A stretch of 64,000 nt of DNA, from the NCBI GenBank assembly GCA_965279285.1, contig OZ257147.1:434001-498000 (forward strand), given 5' to 3'. Each line of letters begins with the position of its first letter. Within the stretch, counting starts at the first letter, position 1. Below the pieces are notes generated by a model. That model was not told the origin of the DNA. It was given only the letters and a program-made list of their open reading frames with translations, and did not search any database. The stretch comes from G965279335 sp965279285 (GTDB lineage Bacteria > Pseudomonadota > Gammaproteobacteria > DSM-16500). The position numbers were made by a program, and so were the translations under genes. Positions 48,565 to 56,862 of the stretch are shown one piece after another.

Positions 48565-49860
48565 ATGCCAAGAACAATTTACTCAGAAGAACTGCTGCAA
48601 CAAATCACCGATAATGTTTGGAAAGATGAAGAGTTGGATTTAAATTATCAAAAATTGAAAGCCGAAGATATTGAAAAGCTTTGCAAATCATTAGCCAATA
48701 ATACTTATATCAAAACTTTGAGTGTGGGTGGTAACCAGGTTGGTGCTGCAGGTGCACAGGCCTTGGCAGCAAATAAAACCCTTGTCTCACTGAAGATTTG
48801 GGGTAATCAGCTTGGTGATGTGGGTGCGCAGGCCTTAGCAAGGAATAATACGCTTAACTCGCTCAATCTGGGTGGCAACCAGATTGGTGTTGTGGGTGCA
48901 CAGGCACTGGCGGAGAATAAAACGCTTATTTCGCTGGATGTGAATAGTAACCGGATTGGTGCTGCGGGTGCGCAGGCCTTAGCAGCGAATGATACGCTCA
49001 CATCGCTAGATATGGCTATTAACCGGGTTGGTACTGCGGGTGCGCAGGCTTTGGCAACAAATAAGACCCTTACTTCGCTGGATATTGGTATGAATGAGAT
49101 TGGTGATGCTGGTACTCAGTTCTTAATGACGAATAAGACTCTGACTTCGTTAATTGTCGGATATAACCAAATTGGTGATGTCGGTGCACAAGCCTTGGCA
49201 ACGAATACAACCATCACCACACTGAATGTCGAGAATAATCTGATTGGTGATAAAGGTGCGCAAGCTCTGGCAGCGAATAAGACACTCAGTTTGCTGAATC
49301 TGACTAGTAACAAGATTGGTGCTGTCGGTGCACAGGCCTTTGCGGCGAATAAAACCCTCATCATGCTGCATATGAGTGATAACGAGATTGGTGATGCGGG
49401 TGCGCAAGCTTTCGCGACGAATACAACTCTCACCTTACTGGAAGTGGGTTATACTAAGATTAGTGCCGCCAATGAGGAAGTCATTGACGCACGCCTGCTC
49501 AAAAATCGGCAACGTCGTGATAACTGGTTACGGCTGGCGCCGTTGATGGCATTTGTACGGGCAAACTCTACGAGTGAGATTAGAAATTCTTTTCTTCCGC
49601 TCATTCCAGCTATAGCAACATTGGCCGATGAAAAGTATCAAGAAAAAACCCTTGGTCATATCAACTTAGACAAGTTCTTTGATTCCCGTTTTTTTAAAAG
49701 CCATGTGCAAACACAGCTCTCTGCTGCTCCTGCAACACCCCCCCCTGTTACACAGATTGCGGACGAGGTAAAGCATCAAACCCATGGAGCAGTAGCAAGT
49801 GCAACAACAGCGATTGCTCCAGCGGCACAACCACCATCGACAGTGAAATTAGGGAAGTGA
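48565..49860 (+). CDS. Leucine-rich-repeat protein at the end of the NB-ARC operon
   Basis: 431 residues; AGGA lies seven bases before the ATG. N-cap MPRTIYSEELLQQITDNVWK, then about 11 24-residue LRRs (AGAQALAANKTLTSLDxxxNRIG), then the C-terminal domain (NWLRLAPLMAFVRANSTS, LPLIPAIATLADEKYQEK, FFKSHVQTQ) and a Pro/Ala-rich tail. The repeats are more diverged than in the minus-strand LRR genes. Its 3' region (49540-49735) is almost identical in DNA to that of the LRR gene at 57319, pointing to duplication or gene conversion. Tight spacing after the 1691-residue NB-ARC gene suggests the products act together, LRR as possible recognition part and NB-ARC/TPR as switch; this is inference. Confidence 0.85.
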   Translation: MPRTIYSEELLQQITDNVWKDEELDLNYQKLKAEDIEKLCKSLANNTYIKTLSVGGNQVGAAGAQALAANKTLVSLKIWGNQLGDVGAQALARNNTLNSLNLGGNQIGVVGAQALAENKTLISLDVNSNRIGAAGAQALAANDTLTSLDMAINRVGTAGAQALATNKTLTSLDIGMNEIGDAGTQFLMTNKTLTSLIVGYNQIGDVGAQALATNTTITTLNVENNLIGDKGAQALAANKTLSLLNLTSNKIGAVGAQAFAANKTLIMLHMSDNEIGDAGAQAFATNTTLTLLEVGYTKISAANEEVIDARLLKNRQRRDNWLRLAPLMAFVRANSTSEIRNSFLPLIPAIATLADEKYQEKTLGHINLDKFFDSRFFKSHVQTQLSAAPATPPPVTQIADEVKHQTHGAVASATTAIAPAAQPPSTVKLGK

Positions 49861-49896
49861 ACCATCTTTTTTCACAATTCATAAAAGGAACTCTTT

Positions 49897-50061
49897 ATGC
49901 TAAAACAATTTACTCTGTCCAACTCTTAGAAGCTATCCGCACAAGTCTCTGGCGAGAGCCTGAGATAAGTTTATCGAAACAAAAGCTTGATGCTAAAGCT
50001 ACCCAAGAGTTAGCGAGTGCATTAGCAACAAACCCTTATATCAAAATCTTAAATTTATATA
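49897..50061 (+). pseudogene. LRR-family 5' fragment with early frameshift, cut by an IS
   Basis: ATGCTAAAACAATTTACTCT corresponds to the family start ATGCCAAAAACAATTTACTC with one A missing, so the true start leads to a stop within 11 codons. The shifted frame continues the N-cap (KTIYSVQLLEAIRTSLWR, ELASALATNPYIKILNL). It is interrupted at TATATA by the left end of the IS at 50062. Across the IS the frame would run only about 13 more codons, so the gene was already damaged or truncated. Confidence 0.75.
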
Positions 50062-50261
50062 GAGCCTGTCCCATATCCCCCTGTTTTTAACTGGGCTTAG
50101 TTTCTGTTTTATTTAAATATACTTGTTGCGCAGTAAACCGATAGAACTATTCTGTTATAACTGTATTTGAATTAAAAATCGCAGAAAATGTTAACATCGA
50201 TGCGCATGCTTTCCTGAGACATTTTCTCATATTGAATAAAACGGAGTGGGTGAGGATAAAT

Positions 50262-50966
50262 CTAAGCGGCTTTTTTTAATAACGATTGTTCATCCGCCAG
50301 CGCCATTGTAGCAGTTACCCAAAGATTATGAGTTAACACACACCAATTAATGGCATAGCGTTTATTTTTTGTGATTCTGCTGCGTAACGGTTTTCCTAAA
50401 AACACATTTTTGAAAATACCAATACGCGCCTCTGTTTGACTGCGCCGTGTTTGGAAAGAGACAAAGATAGGATCCGTTAATTTTTCCTGTAATTCTTTAG
50501 GGCTTTTTGGACAAATCGCATTTATAATATTTTTTTCTTTCAACAGCGCTACATTTGTTTGATTCGAAAAACCACGATCAGCACAAGCCGAATGAATTTG
50601 ACCATAATATTTTTCTAAGCGATTGATAATAGAATCCATTAATCGGCTATCCGATGGTGGTTGTTCTGCAAATAATTCCCAATCGATAATAATGCCATTC
50701 GTTTGTTTTAATAACTGTTGGGGCTCTACCATGCGCTGTTTTAATCCTTGGGCGCGAATGGTATTAATCGCGCGTAATAAACTTCTGGCAGCATCACGTA
50801 ACAATACCCAATCAACCGGAAAATGAAAGTGTGCTTTGACACACATGCTATCCGTAAATATTTGTGTTAAATCAAGCGGTTGTGACAAACCCACATCAGT
50901 CGCTTTAGCGTTATCGGATAACCCTGCTAACCACTCACGAATTTGTTTGCCAATAAACGTTTCATC
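50262..50966 (-). pseudogene. DDE transposase, C-terminal part
   Basis: About 235 codons without a proper start. The frame includes ETFIGKQIREWLAGL, VGLSQPLDLTQIFTDSM, GIIIDWELF, HSACADRGF and the late block RRSQTEARIGIFKNVFL...WCVLTHNLWV. This is typical of the catalytic C-terminal part of IS5/IS1182-like DDE transposases, with the Glu in QTEARIG as the likely last catalytic residue. The N-terminal codons lie 2.4 kb away at 53371-53451 in the same orientation. I could not settle the exact IS family. Confidence 0.7.
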
Positions 50967-51316
50967 AAAGCATTCTTCAGTACCGATTTACGATTAGCGC
51001 CTGTGCAAACCATCCATTGGTTTATCCTGAGATGGAATATTGAGGTGACGTTTGAAGAAACCCGTGCTCATCTGGGTATTGAAACACAACGGCAGTGGTC
51101 ACCCAAAGCCATTGCAAGAATAACACTTTCACTTATGGCATTATTCTCTCTCACCTGTTTATTTGCGCTTGAAATGTTAAAATCACAATCCATGCCGATA
51201 TCATCAACTGCTTGGTATGATAAAAAGGGTGATGCTACTTTCTCTGACATTATTGCATTTATACGACGCAGTATTTGGGCAGAAAAGTATTTTTGTGTTT
51301 CTTACACAAATGGGGG
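50967..51316 (+). pseudogene. IS701-like transposase remnant
   Basis: The frame gives FFSTDLRLAPVQTIHWFILR, WNIEVTFEETRAHLGIETQR, ARITLSLMALFSLTCLFAL and IAFIRRSIWAEKYF, matching the C-terminal region of IS701/DDE_5-type transposases (W..EVTFEE.R.HLG.ETQRQW). It starts directly at the break in the other transposase and ends at a run of eight G residues. It is truncated at both ends. Confidence 0.65.
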
Positions 51317-51651
51317 GGGAGCCTCTTTCTGCACAACACAACAATCACGAATCGGTTCGCATTATGCTGCACGCGCGGACACTGCGAAAAGCCCGCGAAC
51401 AAGTCAAAATAATGGTCGCCACTGGGTTCTCTGCCCTCGAGATCAAACAATACTTGAAGCACTGGGCCGAATGGTGGGTCAAATCAGCAGAAGCCTGGGA
51501 TGTTGAAGTACTTTTATCCTGGCTTATCAAAACCTGTTGGCAAGGATCGATAGCGACTTATGCTAAAGATCTTTGCCAACAGGACAGAACTACATCATTA
51601 CGCAGGACGATTTTGGCGGCTCAGGCCGACGGTCTCGCTGTTGCGGCATAA
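51310..51651 (+). CDS. Hypothetical fragment of unknown family
   Basis: A 113-residue frame starts with ATG on the G8 run and contains HARTLRKAREQVKIMVATGF, ALEIKQYLKHWAEWWVKSAE and WLIKTCWQGSIATYAKDL. The sequence looks like a real helical protein, but I recognise no family. No ribosome-binding site is clear and it begins at an IS junction, so it is probably a fragment of a larger gene. Its last 60 bases overlap the 3' end of the F-box-like gene on the other strand. Confidence 0.35.
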   Translation: MGGEPLSAQHNNHESVRIMLHARTLRKAREQVKIMVATGFSALEIKQYLKHWAEWWVKSAEAWDVEVLLSWLIKTCWQGSIATYAKDLCQQDRTTSLRRTILAAQADGLAVAA

Positions 51652-53185
51652 CGGTTCTGTGAGTCTGCTGTTTTTGATTGACATAAGATTTGAAAAGCGA
51701 AAACCACGCCCGTGCCCCGACCGCCCGGCACCCCGCAAACCCCGCAAGCAACGGGGCACACCGGCCGCCCCAACCAATAGCAAAATCAAAACCAAGCCCT
51801 GCAAAAGAGTAAAGACACCGAGCATCACCCCAATTTTGACGCCCTGAATCCCACACCACCACAGCAGTTGACTCGCGCGGTGTTTGACCTTTTTGCAAAT
51901 TCTCAATATTTTTAGCAAGACCATCACCACCAAAACCGTGACCATAACCCAATGACATCATGCGCTGATGATGACCAATGCTACGCCATAAGAATTGCAT
52001 TTCAGGACTATTCCACACTTTGCCAGCCATTAATTGACCTTCGTATTCTTCAAGCGCTTTTGAGTGTGGCTCAGGATGATAGTGACAGCCTGTTCTTACC
52101 GCTGTGTCACGTACGGCCTTCAGCGACGCTTCAAATTGAGCAACGGCTGCTGCAATTGCAGCGCCTCCTTTTCCTGCTAGTGTTAATTTACAGTTTGGAG
52201 GGCCTGAATCTTGGATATTGCCTGGTTTTGATTCTAGAATTACTCGGGTGAGCTCTGCTTGGGTCGCTAAAACGTTTGCCAATCTTTCTGCTTTTTCTTT
52301 TTCTTCTTGTTTCGATCCCGGCGCATACTGCGCATCGCGTTGCGCTTGGATTTTTTGTTCATTATCGACCCTTTGTTTTTCATCCTTCACCACCAACAGT
52401 TTGCTTGTCATCGCTTTTTGGGCGTAGTCATGCTCTTCACCGAAAGCAACTTGCAGCGGCGTTTTGCCAGCCATACTAATCAGCTGGCCTCCTTTGTTAC
52501 GCAGGGTTTTGTCCGCTTCCGCTTTGGGGTGATAGACCACAAATGACAGTCTTTGATTCTCATCCACCATTTTTTTTATTTCTTCTGAGTCACTGCGGAG
52601 TGTATGCTTTCGCTTTGTCGTAATATCAAACACCGATTTCCTGAGAGCCTCGTCTACGCACCACTGGCGATTTTCTGGTGTCGATTCAAATGAAAAATGC
52701 GAGTCAACTTTTACGGGTTGTTGTTTTTCATCGAGCAGATAGTGTTTTTTCTGGTCTTCTTTGTAGTAATAAAATACTCGGCCGTCCTTTTTTTTATATA
52801 AATATAAGTCACGTTCGTCTGATGTTTGGTAATCAGGTCGATGATCACGCGCAGGACTGAGCATTAAAAACAATTCACTCACTTCTCCTCGGAGCGTCAG
52901 GTCTATTATTTTTTTTGCGTTTCGTTGATCAAGTTCATCCTGTGTAATTTTTTTTGCAAAAGCGGAAACTCTTAACAAACACGCTAAGGCTTTGGAATCC
53001 AGATACGGGAACATATGACCCTGCATGGCAGCTTTTTGGTTAAATAACGGATGGAGCGTTGCTGTCGCGGCAACAGCGGCCACTCCGGCTGAAGTGCCTA
53101 CCGCTGTGGTTGGTATCGCTGCGGGCACTTCTGCTTTAACGTCTTTTGGGGTGTCTTTCTTATCACCGCGACGTGCACTATTCAT
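51590..53185 (-). CDS. F-box-like protein with possible ankyrin unit and CaaX-type C-terminus (CVMM)
   Basis: 531 residues starting MNSARRGDKK, preceded by GAGGA; an upstream in-frame start at 53230 has no such site. An Ala/Thr/Val-rich N-terminus is followed by a probable F-box at about residues 52-90 (MFPYLDSKALACLLRVSAFA). Near 245 is an ankyrin-like piece (GKTPLQVAFGEEH). A Lys/Glu-rich helical middle follows, then a GC-rich-coded tail ending PPKSSCVMM. CVMM fits a farnesylation-type CaaX box. The F-box, ankyrin and CaaX combination is that of Legionella AnkB-type effectors, which recruit SCF ubiquitin ligase to host membranes. The gene sits inside an IS unit. Base composition over 51700-51780 is far richer in GC than the rest, so the last 60 residues may be a later addition. 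Confidence 0.65.
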   Translation of the reverse strand: MNSARRGDKKDTPKDVKAEVPAAIPTTAVGTSAGVAAVAATATLHPLFNQKAAMQGHMFPYLDSKALACLLRVSAFAKKITQDELDQRNAKKIIDLTLRGEVSELFLMLSPARDHRPDYQTSDERDLYLYKKKDGRVFYYYKEDQKKHYLLDEKQQPVKVDSHFSFESTPENRQWCVDEALRKSVFDITTKRKHTLRSDSEEIKKMVDENQRLSFVVYHPKAEADKTLRNKGGQLISMAGKTPLQVAFGEEHDYAQKAMTSKLLVVKDEKQRVDNEQKIQAQRDAQYAPGSKQEEKEKAERLANVLATQAELTRVILESKPGNIQDSGPPNCKLTLAGKGGAAIAAAVAQFEASLKAVRDTAVRTGCHYHPEPHSKALEEYEGQLMAGKVWNSPEMQFLWRSIGHHQRMMSLGYGHGFGGDGLAKNIENLQKGQTPRESTAVVVWDSGRQNWGDARCLYSFAGLGFDFAIGWGGRCAPLLAGFAGCRAVGARAWFSLFKSYVNQKQQTHRTVMPQQRDRRPEPPKSSCVMM

Positions 53186-53370
53186 GATGATTCTTATCCT
53201 CATTTGGAATATAGTTGCCAATTGTAACACATTCGTTTTTAAAAAAGCTTAACGCAATATTAAAAAATCCGTATCTGTTCACCACTATCGCAGCAAAAAT
53301 AACCCATTAAATGTCTTCACGCATAAAATCCGGAATTTCTCCTTTAAATAACATTTTAAGCGCGGTGGTT

Positions 53371-53451
53371 GCGGAATTCACGATAATCCAACGTACCATA
53401 AACGTTAGGAAGTTCTGGACGCATTTCGTATTGCAATGATAGAGTAGGCAT
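53371..53451 (-). pseudogene. DDE transposase N-terminal codons
   Basis: ATG at 53451 (minus) reads MPTLSLQYEMRPELPNVYGT then DYREFRN, where similarity to the copy at 19709-19793 ends. It is the 5' end of the transposase whose 3' part lies at 50262-50966. The hairpin at about 53505-53537 lies upstream of this start, between gene and IS end. Bases 53186-53370 contain no gene I can support. Confidence 0.6.
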
Positions 53452-53650
53452 GGCGTGTTATTCCTGTTTTTTTAGACTAAAACCGAATTATAGCACGCTT
53501 TTTTCGGGGGAAAACGCTATTTTAGTGTTTTTTCCCGAACTTATTTTATGAGAAAAACACTGTAATTACAGGCGCTTTTCTTAATTGGGACAGGCTCTAT
53601 ATACCATTCGCCACTGAAAATGCGAAACTTAGTGCAATAAACTAAAAAAT

Positions 53651-55042
53651 ATCACTAGTGTCCGGTTAAATATCAAATAAATTCAACTGGTTGCACGACT
53701 CCTCTGATACTATTCTGTTAATATCAGGCTGTAAAGCATCAAAAAGGCCTATTTTTTCAAAAACTGATACCGACAGAACCTGTAATATACTGTAGAGCGA
53801 TGCTTTTATTCCAAGTTCTTTTTTAATGATGGCAATAAGTACGTAACTTGCAACCGCAGACCAAATTTGAGTCTTGACAGCATTCTCGCTTGTGCCAAGA
53901 AATCGTTTAATTCGAAGATGCTGTTTAATCCATTTGAAAAATAATTCCACTTGCCAACGATTTTTGTATAGTGCTGCAATCATTAACGGTGGCAGTGCAG
54001 TATTGTTAGTAATGAATACTAAAATCTTTTTTGTTTCAGGAGCTTTAAAACGCACCTTGCGCAAATATTCCGGGTAAGCTTTTGAAGAATACACGCCATT
54101 TACTGCGATAACCTGATCTGAAATAACTCCAGTAGATCGATCCGTTTTACTTGAATAAATTCGTCTTATATCCATATTTTTTTTCGCGCGCGTAACAAAA
54201 AAAGCGCCAGCTTGATGAATTTTATAAAGTCTAGAAAAATCAACATAGCCACGATCCATAATATAAAAAGCATTAGCTTCAATCGGAAGTAAATCTAGTA
54301 TTTTTACATCAGCCATTTTCCCATCGCTTATGTGAATAAATACAGGAATATTACCTCTCAAATCAAGAAGTGTATGCATTTTCACAGCAGCTTTTGTAGT
54401 TCTAAAAGGCGCCCAGTCAAATAAACCTAAACATAAATCAATCGTTGTAGAGTCAAGCGCATAGATTGTTGCATCAAGATCAAAATTATGTCTTTCATTG
54501 GCATATAATTTTTTAGCACGGTTAATTAAACGCATTGCAAGTTCGTGATAAATTCTCCAATCACGATTATTCAAAGCGTCAGTTAGCGTAGAACGAGCAG
54601 GAATATTTTTAATTCCCATGTGGAAAAGTTTTTTGTGATGCGCGGTTAAGCAAGCTTCAATGTCGCGCAGTGATTCGCGCCATGTTAATTGCGAGAATGC
54701 CATCAAGCGAAAGATATCGGCACAATTCAATGTGCGTACACCGGCATCACCATCATAGCGGTCAATGATTCGACTGCAAATTTCCCACGGAATAAATTCC
54801 ATGATTTGAGCGAAGAGCGTCTTGCCTAAATTCATGATGAGCGCCAAATAATTTGATATCTGGATCATCGCAAATATGGCTGATAAAAAAATTAATTCCG
54901 AGACGTTCTGTGCTAAAAACCACCTAAATATAGGTATTTTTGCTGGTGGAAATTCAAATCGTGGGCACGCTAAAATCTCTTTAACTGCTTGTTAGATATG
55001 GGTTTTTTAGGAATTTTTGTTAATTAAACCGGACACTAGTGA
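53651..55042 (-). mobile_element. Complete IS4-family insertion sequence
   Basis: About 1.39 kb with inverted ends ATCACTAGTGTCCGGTT (53651-53667) and AACCGGACACTAGTGAT (55026-55042), enclosing one intact transposase gene. The AT at each outer edge might be part of the repeat or of the target duplication. It is intact and only about 50 bases from the right end of the IS unit at 50062-53597. Confidence 0.8.
53666..54835 (-). CDS. IS4-family DDE transposase
   Basis: I choose MNLGKTLFAQIMEFIPWE (389 residues) because related transposases start this way; an in-frame ATG at 54868 would add 11 residues. An N-terminal helical domain (DUF4372-like) precedes the DDE catalytic domain. Its residues are Asp in YALDSTTIDL, Asp in YIMDRGYVDFS and Glu in WQVELFFKWIKQHLRIK, the last being the Y/W-x-E type signature of IS4 enzymes. 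The frame is uninterrupted and ends just inside the left inverted repeat, so the enzyme is probably functional. Confidence 0.85.
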   Translation of the reverse strand: MNLGKTLFAQIMEFIPWEICSRIIDRYDGDAGVRTLNCADIFRLMAFSQLTWRESLRDIEACLTAHHKKLFHMGIKNIPARSTLTDALNNRDWRIYHELAMRLINRAKKLYANERHNFDLDATIYALDSTTIDLCLGLFDWAPFRTTKAAVKMHTLLDLRGNIPVFIHISDGKMADVKILDLLPIEANAFYIMDRGYVDFSRLYKIHQAGAFFVTRAKKNMDIRRIYSSKTDRSTGVISDQVIAVNGVYSSKAYPEYLRKVRFKAPETKKILVFITNNTALPPLMIAALYKNRWQVELFFKWIKQHLRIKRFLGTSENAVKTQIWSAVASYVLIAIIKKELGIKASLYSILQVLSVSVFEKIGLFDALQPDINRIVSEESCNQLNLFDI

Positions 55043-55218
55043 TTTGCCATGCAAATTTATATGGCACCAAGTTATCATGGAGTCACCTTTAATCATACTT
55101 ATTCTATCCTTGCGTTCATTATTATTACTGCAATTAGCTAATATTTGTGATAAATACAAATAATTCCATAATAGAATAGCGTTTTGGATCAATACCTTGG
55201 TTACATTTGAAAATTAAA

Positions 55219-55247
55219 TTGACGCGCGTTGCGCAACAAGCTATTAT
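55219..55247 (+). promoter_or_regulatory. Sigma70-type promoter with palindromic operator for higBA
   Basis: TTGACG at 55219-55224, a 17-base spacer and TATTAT at 55242-55247. The perfect palindrome GTTGCGCAAC (55228-55237) lies in the spacer, where a HigA dimer could block polymerase. The higB ATG begins six bases after the -10 box, so the message may have almost no leader. Confidence 0.6.
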
Positions 55248-55252
55248 AAAGT

Positions 55253-55531
55253 ATGATAAAAAGCTGGAAGCATAAAGGACTTAAAAATTTTTATTTATCC
55301 GAAGATAAATCCGGTATTATTGCAGATCATGCAAAAAAGCTAAAGGTCATTTTACAGTTATTAGATGCTGCTAGTTCTCCTGATAAATTAAATTTACCAG
55401 GATTTAATTTTCATAAGCTAAAAGGTAATTTAAAAAGTTTTTATTCGGTCGCCGTAAGAGCAAATTGGAAAATTGTTTTTCAGTTTGAAGATCAAGATGC
55501 AATCTTGGTCGATTATATTGATTATCATTAA
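55253..55531 (+). CDS. higB: HigB toxin (RelE superfamily mRNA interferase)
   Basis: 92 residues, the usual HigB length. The sequence follows the family: KSWKHKGLKNFY at the start, KLKVILQLLDAASSPDKL in the helices, FHKLKGNLKSFYSVAVRANW in the central strand and IVFQFEDQDAILVDYIDYH at the end. HigB cleaves mRNA at the ribosome and is neutralised by HigA. Toxin-first gene order is typical of this family. There is no good ribosome-binding site and the promoter sits directly before the start codon. It is followed 11 bases later by higA. Confidence 0.9.
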   Translation: MIKSWKHKGLKNFYLSEDKSGIIADHAKKLKVILQLLDAASSPDKLNLPGFNFHKLKGNLKSFYSVAVRANWKIVFQFEDQDAILVDYIDYH

Positions 55532-55542
55532 ACGGAGGTAAT

Positions 55543-55833
55543 ATGCCTATTTATAATCCATCGCACCCAGGAAAAATAATTTATGAAGTTCTTATAAATG
55601 GTGCTGAGCTTTCTGTGACAGAAGCTGCAGATAACTTGGGAGTTAATCGTACTACATTATCTAGATTATTGAATGGTCACGCTGGTATAAGTGCTGAAAT
55701 GGCATTAAGACTATCAAAACTTTTGCCTAATACTGATATGGCTTTATGGATGAATCTACAACGCGATTATGATATTTGGGTTGCAAAAAAAGGCTCTTCC
55801 AAAATCCATATTAAACCCCTAAAGGCAGCATAG
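55543..55833 (+). CDS. higA: HigA antitoxin (XRE-type HTH)
   Basis: 96 residues with a strong GGAGG site. The start MPIYNPSHPGKIIYEVLI and the helix-turn-helix VTEAADNLGVNRTTLSRLLN are characteristic. ISAEMALRLSKLLPNTDMALWMNLQRDYD is the family's conserved C-terminal part. It binds HigB and probably represses its own promoter at the GTTGCGCAAC palindrome. The pair is intact and lies just downstream of the IS4 element, as mobile toxin-antitoxin modules often do. Confidence 0.9.
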   Translation: MPIYNPSHPGKIIYEVLINGAELSVTEAADNLGVNRTTLSRLLNGHAGISAEMALRLSKLLPNTDMALWMNLQRDYDIWVAKKGSSKIHIKPLKAA

Positions 55834-55892
55834 ATACAATTCTATGCCGGATTGATGCAATTTTAGTAGATGAAGGATACTCAATCACTACT

Positions 55893-56048
55893 GTTGTTAG
55901 CAGCGCCACAAAACCGCGCACAAACAGCGAGTACTTGTTACCAATCACTGCGTATCATTCCCCGCGATTACGCGCATCTAATTTAAGTTTAGATCCAGTT
56001 AGTCTGATCCCTATCTTGTAAGTAACGTTTCAATTGAGCGAGGTAATG
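55893..56048 (+). repeat. Long inverted repeat, left copy
   Basis: About 155 bases whose reverse complement matches 61115-61273 with scattered differences. Shared blocks include AAACCGCGCA, GTCTGATCCCTAT and GTAACGTTTCAATTG. It starts about 60 bases after higA. Bases 55834-55892 and 56049-56106 hold nothing else I recognise. Confidence 0.75.
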
Positions 56049-56106
56049 ATTTTCAATTGCAATGGATAGCTCGGCAATAAAATTAACCCTATGGTACGCC
56101 GCTTCA

Positions 56107-56663
56107 TCAGAGATATTTTCCAGTAAAATGTCTATTAACTTCGTATCTATCAATCCTCTCTATTCTGAATGTATCAAGGCTATAAGTTTTTTTAAGCGGA
56201 GCAGAAACTGTTCCTGTGTCGAGATCAACTACTCTTGATACCAAGATACCATCGTCTCTGCGATCGTATGTGTGTACTATAAATTTATTTTTAGTGGGAA
56301 AATTTGAGATTTCAGACCGGCAGGTTAGAGAGGCAAAGTTTGTATTTAACAGCCTAGTGATTGTATCGTATGCTTTTTTTCTAATGGAAAGTCTTTCGCT
56401 AAGTTATCGTTTGGTTTTGTTGGTATGGCTTCTAAATCTTCTGAATATAGCTCGACAGCTGCAGCATTATTTTGTGCCTCATCACCGGTTCTTTGTTTTT
56501 CAAGCGCAGCGCTTGAGCTTCTGCTAGGATTATTTTTATCTACCGCTATCAGGGCATCATCTCTGGCAATAGCAAGTTGCAATTCAATTGCAGCATTCGT
56601 GCTACAAAATTGTTGTTTAATTTCATCCGTTGCAATACCCGGCATTTTTCGGTTGCTATGCAT
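56107..56663 (-). pseudogene. Unknown gene, frameshifted at a run of seven A
   Basis: The first frame (56663-56346) starts MHSNRKMPGIATDEIKQQF and stops at LGC. With one more A in the A7 run near 56384 the frame continues KAYDTITRLLNTNFASL, NKFIVHTYDRRDDGILVSRV, VDLDTGTVSAPLKKTYSLDT and FRIERID to TGA at 56107-56109, giving about 185 residues. The second part reads like a genuine beta-rich protein, so I take the single-base loss as the defect. Slippage at A7 could still yield some full-length product. No family is recognised. Confidence 0.5.
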
Positions 56664-56862
56664 TTTTCTTCATAAAAGTCGTTATTTTTATAGAATTTGG
56701 CCAACAATTTGTGTTTTTATAACACAGTAAGGTGTGGTATATAGCAAATATAGTTTAAGGAGCTTGTTCTAAGAAAGATGTTGCTTTAAGCTCTTGTTCA
56801 ATTCATTGGCGATGGCATATTATTTTTTATACTTTAACTATAAATTCAAAGGATTATGTTAC

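Larger units (their letters stand above)
50062..53597. mobile_element. IS-bounded unit carrying an F-box-like/CaaX gene
   Basis: The left end GAGCCTGTCCC and right end GGGACAGGCTC are inverted repeats, each flanked by TATATA, which fits a target duplication inside the broken LRR gene. The unit contains, from left: the transposase C-terminal part (50262-50966, minus), an IS701-like relic (50967-51316, plus), an unknown frame (51310-51651, plus), the F-box-like gene (51590-53185, minus), and the transposase N-terminal codons (53371-53451, minus). A hairpin lies at about 53505-53537. The transposase is thus split by cargo, and the whole seems to have moved as one unit, probably with transposase supplied from elsewhere. 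Confidence 0.65.

Noticed and set aside
51598..51945. Second minus-strand frame overlapping the F-box-like gene
   Set aside because: It overlaps the longer frame, lacks its own start signal, and is open only because of the GC-rich composition.
56216..56527. 103-codon plus-strand frame
   Set aside because: The opposite strand carries protein-like sequence through the same region once the A7 frameshift is allowed, and this frame has no ribosome-binding site.
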